Shown here piece after piece: positions 47,444 to 55,754 of a stretch of 64,000 nt of DNA; the first letter of the stretch is position 1; each line of letters opens with the position of its first letter. Both the position numbers and the translations under genes were made by a program. Source of the stretch: Microbacterium sp. LKL04 (GTDB lineage Bacteria > Actinomycetota > Actinomycetes > Actinomycetales > Microbacteriaceae). The DNA lies in the NCBI RefSeq assembly GCF_900102005.1, contig NZ_LT627736.1, positions 1,302,001 to 1,366,000 of the forward strand, in the 5' to 3' direction. Below the pieces are notes generated by a model, which had not been told where the DNA came from, did not search any database, and saw only the letters and a program-made list of their open reading frames with translations.

Positions 47444-50400
47444 ATGGCGCGCGCGAGCACCGAGCGACCGCGCGTGCGCAGGTCGACCTGGATCGGCGCG
47501 GGCGCCGTCACGGCGGTCGTCGCCGTCGTCGGCACGCTCGCGGTCGTCTGGCCCGGTTACGACGCGCAGCAGACGCCCGTCGAGGATCCGACCGTGTGGG
47601 CGCTGCAGACCGGCGCCGGCAGCGGCTACGCGCGCGTCAACCTCGACCTCCGCGAGATCGACACCGTCAAGCAGGTCGTCAACGGCACCCAGGTCGCGCA
47701 GACCTCCGACCGCCTGTTCGTGTTCAGCGAGGGCGGCTCCGCCTTCTCCGACGTCGACCTCGCCCAGCCCGCCGATCTGACCGGCGAGGACGAGGACACG
47801 ACGGCGCCGACGCCCGCGGGCACGGTCGAGATCGTGACCGCCGGGGACGCGATCGTCTACCGCACCGAGGGCGGCGGCGTCTTCGGAGCGACCCTGTCCG
47901 GCGGCGGCGCAGCCTCCCCCATCGACCCCTACGCAGAGGTCGAACGCGACGACGACGAGCAGGCGCCGCGCTTCTCGGCATCCGCTGTCTCCGTCGACGC
48001 GGACGGCGTCGTCTACGCCTACTCTGCCGCCGAGAAGCTCATCGTCCGCGCCGACGCCGCCACCGGACGCATCGTCGGGCAGGACGAGACCCCCATCGCC
48101 CCGGTCGACGCCCAGCTGAGCGCCGTGGGCGGCCGCTGGGTCCTCTACGACGTCACGACCGGCGACGTGGCCGTCCGCGGCCGGGACGGCCTGGTGGAGA
48201 CCGCCCCGCTCCCCGGCGCGGTGCTGCAGCGCGCGGCGACCAGCGGCGACGCCGCCTACATCGCCGACCCGACCGGCCTGACGCGCGTCCCGATCGAGTC
48301 GGGCACCGCGGACCGCCCGGTGGAGTCCCCGGGCCTCGGCACGCCCGCCGTCCCTGCGCCGTCAGGGAACACCGTCCACGCTGCATGGCTCGGGGACGGC
48401 ACCGGCGGCGGCAGCCTCTGGTCCAGCGCTCGACCGGATGCGACCGTTCCCCTCGACTACGCCGGTGCCGACATCGGCGACGGCGTCGACCCGGTGTTCG
48501 TCGGCAACGGATCGAGGCTGGCCGTCAACGACCGCGGGTCGGGCTGGGTGTGGCGGGTGCCCGACGGCGCGATCGTGCCGTCGTCGCAGCAATGGCGCCC
48601 CGAGGACACGAGCGAAGCCGCGCCCGACACCGAGGACGACGTCGAGCGGGTCCTCGAACCCAAACCGCCCGTGGCCGTCGATGACGAGTTCGGGGTCCGC
48701 GCCGGCTCCGTCGCTCTGCTCCCGGTGCTGCTGAACGACCACGATCCGAACGAGGACGTCCTCAGCATCGACGTCGGCGGCTTCGACGGAGTGGATGCCG
48801 CCTTCGGCCGCGCGAGCATCACCGGCGCCGAACAGCAGATCGCCCTTGACGTCGCCCCCGACGCGACGGGGACGACGACGTTCCGGTACCGCGTCACCGA
48901 CGGCACGTCGTCGGGAGGACGTCTGTCGGAGTATGCGACGGTCACCGTCCGCGTGATTCCCGAGGCGGAGAACTCGCCTCCCGTCTGGTGCGGCGTCGCC
49001 GAGTGCCTCGCCACCTGGCCCGTCCTGTCGGTGGCGCCGGGCGGAACAGTGTCTGCCGACCTCCTCCGGGGCTGGGTGGATCCCGACGGCGACCCGGTCT
49101 ATCTCGCCGGGATCGACGGGGCGCCCTCCGTGGGGACGGCCACGACCTCCCCCGAGGGGGAGTTCACGTACCAGCATCCCGATCCGAGCGCGACGGAGGC
49201 AGCCAGCATCCCGGTCCCGGTCGTGGTTTCGGACTCGCGCGGCGCCACGACCACGCAGTCCGTCACGGTACAGGTGACCCCCGCCCCCGACCTGCGGGCC
49301 GAGTCGTTCGCGGTGACCGGCGTGGTCGGCGAACCGCTGGACGTCGACCTGACCCCGTACGTCACCGGAGCGTCGGGTCCGCTCACGATCGGATCCCTCG
49401 TCGCCCTGGACTCCGAGCGCGCGACGGTGACGCCCACGCCCTCGGCCCTGCGCATGACCTTCGCGGCACGCGAGGCCGGGTCGTACGTGGTCCAGTACTC
49501 CGTGCGCGATGGCGTGACCGAGGCATCCGCCCTCGCGCGGGTGACGATCCGCGAACCCGCGGACACCGTCGTGACGACGCCGCCGCTCACCGCCTTCGTC
49601 CGCCCCGGCGAGGATGCGACGATCGACGTCGCGTCGGCGGCGGCGAACCCCGCCGGGCTCGTCCTCCTGCTCGAGGACGTCCGTCCCGACAGCGACCCGA
49701 CGGCGTCGCTCAGCGTCGACCTCGTGGGGCAGAGCCTCCTCCGCGTCAGCGGCACCACCGGCGACGGCCGGCCCGGACGCCTGGGGGTCGTCCGGTACAC
49801 GCTCACCGACGGAGGTGGAGACGCGACGACCGCCGAGGGCGAGGTCACCGTCATCCTGCTGCCGGCGGGTTCCGCGGAGCAGCCGATCGCCGTCGACGAC
49901 GCCGTCACCGTGCGCAGCGGCACGCAGATCGACATCCCCGTCCTCGACAACGACAGGGCGCCCGCGGGTGCACTCATCGGCATCGACCCGGGGTCCGTCG
50001 TCAACGAGACCGGCGGCGGTCTCGCCTTCGCCTCGGGACGCGTGCTCCGCTACCTCGCACCGCGCGAAGCGGGCACCTACGCCCTCACCTACACGATCTA
50101 CCGGGTGGGCTTCCCCGAGGTCGTCGACACGGCGCGCGTGACCGTGACCGTCACCGGCGGCGACGACAACCGCTCCCCGGTGCCGCGCACCCTCGTCGGG
50201 CGCGTCGTCGCAGGACAGTCCGTCACCGTTCGCTTCGATCCGTACGCGGTCGACCCCGACGGCGACGACGTCGCCCTCGAGACCATCACCACTCAGCCGG
50301 AGCAGGGTTCGGCCGCCGTCTCCGCCGACGGCCGGTCGATCGTCTACACGAGCAGTGAGGCCACGTCGGGGCAGGTGCGGTTCGGGTACCAGGTGAAGGA

Positions 50401-53374
50401 TGCCCGTGGCGCCACCGGTGTCGGCGAGGTCCGCGTGGGCGTCATCGCCGGTCAGAGCGACCCCAGCCCCGTGACCTTCAGCGACTACGTCCAGGTGCAG
50501 GCGGGAGCCGACAGCACCGTCGTCGTCCGGCCAGCCGACAACGACGTCGACCCGTTCGGCAGCGCTCTCGAACTCACCGACGTCGTTCCGAACGCACCTG
50601 CGGACAGTCCCGAATACGCCGCGCTGGCCGATCGGGTCAGCGTCGACGGCCCCGCCGTCACGGTCCGGGCGGGTACGGCCCTCGGGACGTTCTCCTATTC
50701 GTACGAGGTCGCCAATGCCGACGGCGACACCGCGATCGGTCTGCTGGTCGTCAAGGTCGTGCGGGACCCGGTGCCGGACCACCCCGTCGTCTCGGACACG
50801 GTGCTGACGATCGAGGACCGGGACCAGTTCCCGACCGGTGTCGACGTCCTGAGCGGACGGGTCGCCTGGACCGGCGGGGACCCGTCGTCACTGACGCTGC
50901 GCCTGTGGGGCGCCCCGGATGATCTGCGCGTGTCCGGCTGGGAGATCTCGGGCGAGCTGCCCGCGCAGAGCCGCCTCATCCCCTTCGAGGTGACCGGAAC
51001 GGCTTTCGACGGCACCGAGGTCACGACGTACGGATTCCTGCGCGTCCCCGGGACGGACGAGGTGCGTCTCACGCTTCGCGCAGGGGCCGAGCCGCTCCGT
51101 GTGCGCGAGGGCGAGAGCGTCGACGCGGATCTCGCCGAGCTCGTCGCCCTTCCCGAGGACGCGACGCTCGTGCTGGACGGCACGGGGACGAAAGCTGGGG
51201 GCGCCCGCCCGGAGGCGACCTGCCGCATCGTGTCGGGCACCGTCATCCGCTACAGCGCGGGACGCGGCGCACCGTGGACCGATTCGTGCATCGTGACGGC
51301 GCGGTTGGCGGGGGGAGACACCCCGACCGTGCTGCCCGTGCCCGTGCAGATCGAGGCGGAGATCCCGCAGCCGTCGCTGCGCAGCGCATCGATCGGGGTG
51401 CGACCGGGGCAGACGCAGACCTTCGACCTCACGCGCATGGTGCGATGGGCCGGTGCCGCCGACGAGAGTGCCCTCGACGTCGAGATCTCGTACCGCGGCG
51501 ACCAGTTCGACGTCACGCAGAAGGATGCCGTCGTGACGGTGACCGGGCGTGACGAGGCCCGTCCCGGACGCGAGGAGGAGGTCACGGTTTCGTTGCCGAG
51601 CCATCCCGACGCCGCCGCCGCGAGCCTCATCCTCACCGTCGGTCCGTCGCCTTCGACGCTCCCCCGCGGCGGTTCCGCGGTGCAGACGTGCTCGCAGGCC
51701 GACGGCACCACCTCCTGCACGATCGACGTCGTCGGCGCCGACGGCGAGGTCAATCCCCTCCCTGGGACGCCGCTGCGCGTGGTCGGCGCATCGAGCTCGG
51801 GCAACTGCGACGGCGTGCGCTTCGCGCCCGCGGGAGACCGCGCCGTCCGCGCCAGCTGGAGTTCGGATGCCGAGGGGGCGGCGCGCTGCGCCGGGACCTT
51901 CGTCGTCGAGGACGCCCAGGGCCGACAGTCCAGCGGCGACCGCAACGGCTCCATCGTCCTGGACCTGCGGGGGCTCCCCGCGAACCCGACGCGCGTCGAA
52001 TGGACCGCCTACAGCGAGGACACGGTGAGCCTCCGAGTGACATCGGATGCCGGTTCCTACCCCGCGGTCCAGGGCTACCGCATCACGACGGGCGGCCGCG
52101 AGGTCGCGACCTGCCCCGCGTCGGGCGTGTGCGCACCGATCTCCGCGCCCGTCGGCGAGCAGCGCGTGTACGAGGCCCGCGCGACGAACGACGTCGGCGC
52201 GTCCCGCGGTGCCGTCCGGACGACGGCCTGGTCGTACCGCCCGCCTGCACGGCCCGGAGCCGCGTCGTTCCAGCCCGAGCCGAACGGACGCGACGGCGGC
52301 CTGGCCACGATCACCGTGACAGGCCTGGACGACACGACGGGGACGGTGCGGCTGTCGGGCGGAGTCGCGGGAAGCGCGACGCAGCCGGTCAGCGGAGGGA
52401 CGGCGACGTTCACGGGCTATCGCGTCGGCTCCAACGAACCGACCCAGCTCACCGCGACGCCGCTCACCGAGTTCGAGCTGCCGCCCATCGCCGGCGGCTC
52501 CAGCGAGGGACGGGCGCTGGAGCTGTCGGCGCACGGAGTGGGGGCACCCACGATCGAGCTGTCCGAGACGACGACGTCGAGTTCGATGACGGTGTCGGTC
52601 CGCGTCACCGGCCAGAGCGCCGGGACCGAGCCGCTGTTCGGATTCAGCGAGACTCCCGCCTGCACTCCGAACAGCCGCTCGTCCAGCCAGAGATTCGACG
52701 CGGTGGCGTTCCAGCGCAAGACCATCCACGTCTGTGTGACAAGCACGTTCAACGGCGCCGCCGGGTTCGGTGTCACGAGCGATCAGATCACCGCGCGGCC
52801 GATCGGCAGTGTCGACGCACCCCCACGCCTGACCTACACCGTCTCCTCCAGCCCCAGTGGGAACCAGGGCTCCGGCTTCACCTATGCGGCGAGCGGGCAC
52901 AGCGACGCGGGAAAGCCGCCGTTCGAGGGAGCACAGCTGCGCTACCGGCTCAACGGTCGATCCGTGGACGCGTTCGCACCGCGAGTCAACCAGCCCAGCG
53001 ACCGCTGGGGCGCCGTCTGGTGCGACACGTTCCTCGGGTTCGACGCGGAATGCTCCGGCGAGACGCCCATCGAGCCCTCGTCCGGAAGCGCGGACTGGCC
53101 CGTCTACGTCGCCACCGACGACATCCCCTCCTGCCGATCGGACGAGGCGGTACGGGACTGGTTCCCCCGCGACATCGGGCGCAATGTCGCGACCGTCGAG
53201 ACGAACGTGCGCACCGGTGACCTCGGCCCGGTGTCGGTCACGTATACGATCCGTTGGACGGGCGCGCTCGCGGAGCTGCAGAGCCCTCCGGGTCTCACCG
53301 TCGACTGCCGACAGATCGCGCCACCGGATCCCGAGCCGGAGCCCGATCCCGACCCCGAGGCGCCGGCGGGCTGA
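47444..53374 (+). CDS. Giant membrane-anchored Ig-like/cadherin-like repeat protein
   Basis: 1,976 residues. A short basic cytoplasmic tail (1-14), one membrane helix (about 15-36), then a very large extracytoplasmic part. Residues about 50-395 look like a beta-propeller. From about 405 to 1,300 come tandem Ig/cadherin-like modules marked by PVAVDDEFGVRAGS, IAVDDAVTVRSGTQ, DNDRAP and DPDGDD. Later beta modules follow, including a fibronectin III-like one near 1,510-1,600, and the C-terminus is acidic and Pro-rich (PEPEPDPDPEA). Probable role: envelope scaffold or surface structure served by the MoxR-DUF58 genes. No enzyme motif seen. The ATG follows the kinase stop directly. Confidence 0.85.
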   Translation: MARASTERPRVRRSTWIGAGAVTAVVAVVGTLAVVWPGYDAQQTPVEDPTVWALQTGAGSGYARVNLDLREIDTVKQVVNGTQVAQTSDRLFVFSEGGSAFSDVDLAQPADLTGEDEDTTAPTPAGTVEIVTAGDAIVYRTEGGGVFGATLSGGGAASPIDPYAEVERDDDEQAPRFSASAVSVDADGVVYAYSAAEKLIVRADAATGRIVGQDETPIAPVDAQLSAVGGRWVLYDVTTGDVAVRGRDGLVETAPLPGAVLQRAATSGDAAYIADPTGLTRVPIESGTADRPVESPGLGTPAVPAPSGNTVHAAWLGDGTGGGSLWSSARPDATVPLDYAGADIGDGVDPVFVGNGSRLAVNDRGSGWVWRVPDGAIVPSSQQWRPEDTSEAAPDTEDDVERVLEPKPPVAVDDEFGVRAGSVALLPVLLNDHDPNEDVLSIDVGGFDGVDAAFGRASITGAEQQIALDVAPDATGTTTFRYRVTDGTSSGGRLSEYATVTVRVIPEAENSPPVWCGVAECLATWPVLSVAPGGTVSADLLRGWVDPDGDPVYLAGIDGAPSVGTATTSPEGEFTYQHPDPSATEAASIPVPVVVSDSRGATTTQSVTVQVTPAPDLRAESFAVTGVVGEPLDVDLTPYVTGASGPLTIGSLVALDSERATVTPTPSALRMTFAAREAGSYVVQYSVRDGVTEASALARVTIREPADTVVTTPPLTAFVRPGEDATIDVASAAANPAGLVLLLEDVRPDSDPTASLSVDLVGQSLLRVSGTTGDGRPGRLGVVRYTLTDGGGDATTAEGEVTVILLPAGSAEQPIAVDDAVTVRSGTQIDIPVLDNDRAPAGALIGIDPGSVVNETGGGLAFASGRVLRYLAPREAGTYALTYTIYRVGFPEVVDTARVTVTVTGGDDNRSPVPRTLVGRVVAGQSVTVRFDPYAVDPDGDDVALETITTQPEQGSAAVSADGRSIVYTSSEATSGQVRFGYQVKDARGATGVGEVRVGVIAGQSDPSPVTFSDYVQVQAGADSTVVVRPADNDVDPFGSALELTDVVPNAPADSPEYAALADRVSVDGPAVTVRAGTALGTFSYSYEVANADGDTAIGLLVVKVVRDPVPDHPVVSDTVLTIEDRDQFPTGVDVLSGRVAWTGGDPSSLTLRLWGAPDDLRVSGWEISGELPAQSRLIPFEVTGTAFDGTEVTTYGFLRVPGTDEVRLTLRAGAEPLRVREGESVDADLAELVALPEDATLVLDGTGTKAGGARPEATCRIVSGTVIRYSAGRGAPWTDSCIVTARLAGGDTPTVLPVPVQIEAEIPQPSLRSASIGVRPGQTQTFDLTRMVRWAGAADESALDVEISYRGDQFDVTQKDAVVTVTGRDEARPGREEEVTVSLPSHPDAAAASLILTVGPSPSTLPRGGSAVQTCSQADGTTSCTIDVVGADGEVNPLPGTPLRVVGASSSGNCDGVRFAPAGDRAVRASWSSDAEGAARCAGTFVVEDAQGRQSSGDRNGSIVLDLRGLPANPTRVEWTAYSEDTVSLRVTSDAGSYPAVQGYRITTGGREVATCPASGVCAPISAPVGEQRVYEARATNDVGASRGAVRTTAWSYRPPARPGAASFQPEPNGRDGGLATITVTGLDDTTGTVRLSGGVAGSATQPVSGGTATFTGYRVGSNEPTQLTATPLTEFELPPIAGGSSEGRALELSAHGVGAPTIELSETTTSSSMTVSVRVTGQSAGTEPLFGFSETPACTPNSRSSSQRFDAVAFQRKTIHVCVTSTFNGAAGFGVTSDQITARPIGSVDAPPRLTYTVSSSPSGNQGSGFTYAASGHSDAGKPPFEGAQLRYRLNGRSVDAFAPRVNQPSDRWGAVWCDTFLGFDAECSGETPIEPSSGSADWPVYVATDDIPSCRSDEAVRDWFPRDIGRNVATVETNVRTGDLGPVSVTYTIRWTGALAELQSPPGLTVDCRQIAPPDPEPEPDPDPEAPAG

Positions 53375-53415
53375 ACCGCCCCCGCCCGGATCACCCGTTC
53401 TTCGAGAGGAACACG

Positions 53416-54408
53416 ATGACGATCACCCAGGAGCAGAGCGCCTGGTTCGCCGAGACCTTCACCTCGCTCGTCGACAACGTCGAGCAGGTCGTGCTCGGTA
53501 AGCGCCACGTCATCGAGCTGGCCTTCACCGCCATGGTGTCCGAGGGTCACCTGCTCCTCGAGGACTACCCCGGCACGGGCAAGACCTCGCTGGCGCGCGC
53601 GATGGGACGTTCGGTCCAGGGGACGAGCTCCCGCATCCAGTTCACTCCGGACCTCCTGCCGGGCGATGTCACCGGCATCACCGTCTACGACCAGCGCCGC
53701 GGCGAGTTCGAGTTCCACCAGGGCCCGATCTTCGCCAACATCGTCCTCGCCGACGAGATCAACCGAGCGTCCCCCAAGACGCAGTCCGCCCTCCTCGAGG
53801 TGATGGAGGAAGGGCACGTGACCGTCGACGGCATCACCCGGGACGTGGGGGTCCCCTTCCTCGTCGTCGCCACGCAGAACCCCGTGGAGCAGGCCGGAAC
53901 GTACCGGCTGCCCGAGGCCCAGCTCGACCGCTTCCTCATGAAGACCTCGCTCGGCTACCCCGATCACGCCGCGACCCTGCGAATCCTCGAGGGTTCCAGC
54001 GAGGCATCCCGCGACGTGGCGCCCGTCGTCACCCCGCAGGGCGTGGTCAGCATGGCCGACATCGCGCGCGGGGGGTACCTCGCGCCGCTCGTCCTGGACT
54101 ACGTCGCTCGGCTGGTCGAGGCGACCCGTCTTGCCCGCGAGGTCCGTCTCGGGGTGAGCGTCCGCGGTGCGCTCGCTCTCACGAAGGCCTCCCGGACGTG
54201 GGCACTGGCCCACGGGCGCACCTACGTGACCCCCGACGACATCAAGGCGCTCGCGGTCCCCGTCCTCGCCCACCGCCTCATCCTGGATCCCGAGGCCGAG
54301 TTCGACGGCGTGACCGCCGAGGCCGTGATCGGGCAGGTCCTTCTGGACGTCGTCCCGCCGTCGCAGCAGGAGCGCGCGGACGAACGTCGTCAGCGAGAGA
54401 ACGTGTGA
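53416..54408 (+). CDS. MoxR-family AAA+ ATPase
   Basis: 330 residues, cytoplasmic. Walker A is YPGTGKTSLA (GTGKT at 53-57), Walker B IVLADEINRASPKTQSALLE (about 109-128) and sensor 1 LVVATQNPVEQAGTY; a lid domain follows. MoxR ATPases act as chaperones, often inserting metal or remodelling a partner that carries a VWA or DUF58 domain. The DUF58 gene follows with a GTGA overlap. ATG with GAGAGGAA upstream. Confidence 0.95.
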   Translation: MTITQEQSAWFAETFTSLVDNVEQVVLGKRHVIELAFTAMVSEGHLLLEDYPGTGKTSLARAMGRSVQGTSSRIQFTPDLLPGDVTGITVYDQRRGEFEFHQGPIFANIVLADEINRASPKTQSALLEVMEEGHVTVDGITRDVGVPFLVVATQNPVEQAGTYRLPEAQLDRFLMKTSLGYPDHAATLRILEGSSEASRDVAPVVTPQGVVSMADIARGGYLAPLVLDYVARLVEATRLAREVRLGVSVRGALALTKASRTWALAHGRTYVTPDDIKALAVPVLAHRLILDPEAEFDGVTAEAVIGQVLLDVVPPSQQERADERRQRENV

Positions 54409-55754
54409 GCTCGTCGACCGAGTCCCGTCTCACCCGAACCTCGGGGACGACGGGGTACACCCGCACCCGCTACGGCACGGAGCGTTCGGCGGCCGTGCTC
54501 GCCGTTCGCGGCGTCCAGGGCTGGCGGCGGCTCCGCCGTGGCGTCGCCCGTGCCGCGCGGAACACCGCTGAGACCATCGCTCCCGCGGGCTGGGTCGTCG
54601 TCGCGGTGGCGGTCGTGGGACTCGGCTTCGGACTCGGATTCGGACTGCTCGAATTCGCCGTCGCAGGCGGCGCGGGTCTTCTGCTCCTCGCTCTGTCCTT
54701 CCCGTTCCTCTTCGGGGCGCGGGCCTACCAGGTCGCCCTCCGCCTGGCCCATGACCGCGTCGTGGCGGGCACCCCGGTGGAAGGCGCTCTCGTCGTCACC
54801 AACGTCGGCAGGCGCACGGCGCTCCCCGGCAGGGTGGATCTGCCGGTCGGAGACGGCCTCGTCGACGTGCACGTGCCGCTTCTGCGTCCAGGGCACGAGC
54901 TCTCGGAGACCGTCGTCATCCCGACGCAGCATCGTGGCGTCATCACGGTCGGTCCCGCGCGCACCGTGCGCGGCGACCCCCTCGGCATCCTCACCCGCGA
55001 AGCGACCTGGCAGGACACGCACACGCTCTACGTGCACCCCGTGACGACCGCGCTCCGCAGTTCTGCGGCCGGCCTCATCCGCGACCTCGAGGGCAGCCCC
55101 TCCCGCACCATCGTCGACGCGGACTTCTCCTTCCACGCGCTGCGCCCCTACGCCCCCGGAGACTCCCCCCGCCAGGTGCACTGGAAGTCCACGGCGAAGA
55201 CCGGCGCCATGATGGTGCGTCAGTACGAGGAGACCCGACGGTCCCGCATGATCCTCGTCCTCGCCCTCGGGGTCGACGAATACGCCGACGAGGACGAGTT
55301 CGAGCTCGCGGTCAGCGCCACGGCATCCATCGGCGTCCGCGGCATCCGCGACGGGCGCGATGTGGACGTCGTCGCGGGGTCGGAGATCCCCGAGTTCGCA
55401 CGCAGCCGGATGCGGACCTTCCGCACCCTCACGACCATCTCCAGCCGCACGCTCCTCGACGATCTGGCCGGCATCGAACGCGGCGAGAACCCGAGTCGGC
55501 TGCGCGAGGTCGCGGCGCTCGTCTCGGAACGTCATCCGGATGCCTCGATCGCCTTCCTCGTGTGCGGTTCGGCACCCACCCCCACCCAGTTGCAGAGCGC
55601 AGCCCTCGCGTTCGGCTCCGAGGTCGCCGTCGTCGCCCTCGTGTGCGCGCCGACCGCGGCCCCCGGCATCCGGCGACTCGGGAGCATGACGGTCGTCTCG
55701 ATCGGTCTGCTCGAAGACCTCCGGCAGCTCCTGGCGCGAAGCGGCCAGTCATGA
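54405..55754 (+). CDS. DUF58 domain membrane protein
   Basis: 449 residues. A Ser/Thr-rich N-terminus (1-30) and a basic stretch come first, then two hydrophobic helices (about 63-105), an extracytoplasmic beta segment and the DUF58 domain with LRPYAPGDSPRQVHWKSTAK (near 240-260), ahead of a VWA-like region. It is the usual partner of MoxR ATPases. The GTG overlaps the MoxR stop (54405-54408), and the stop overlaps the ATG of the next gene. Confidence 0.92.
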   Translation: MSSSTESRLTRTSGTTGYTRTRYGTERSAAVLAVRGVQGWRRLRRGVARAARNTAETIAPAGWVVVAVAVVGLGFGLGFGLLEFAVAGGAGLLLLALSFPFLFGARAYQVALRLAHDRVVAGTPVEGALVVTNVGRRTALPGRVDLPVGDGLVDVHVPLLRPGHELSETVVIPTQHRGVITVGPARTVRGDPLGILTREATWQDTHTLYVHPVTTALRSSAAGLIRDLEGSPSRTIVDADFSFHALRPYAPGDSPRQVHWKSTAKTGAMMVRQYEETRRSRMILVLALGVDEYADEDEFELAVSATASIGVRGIRDGRDVDVVAGSEIPEFARSRMRTFRTLTTISSRTLLDDLAGIERGENPSRLREVAALVSERHPDASIAFLVCGSAPTPTQLQSAALAFGSEVAVVALVCAPTAAPGIRRLGSMTVVSIGLLEDLRQLLARSGQS

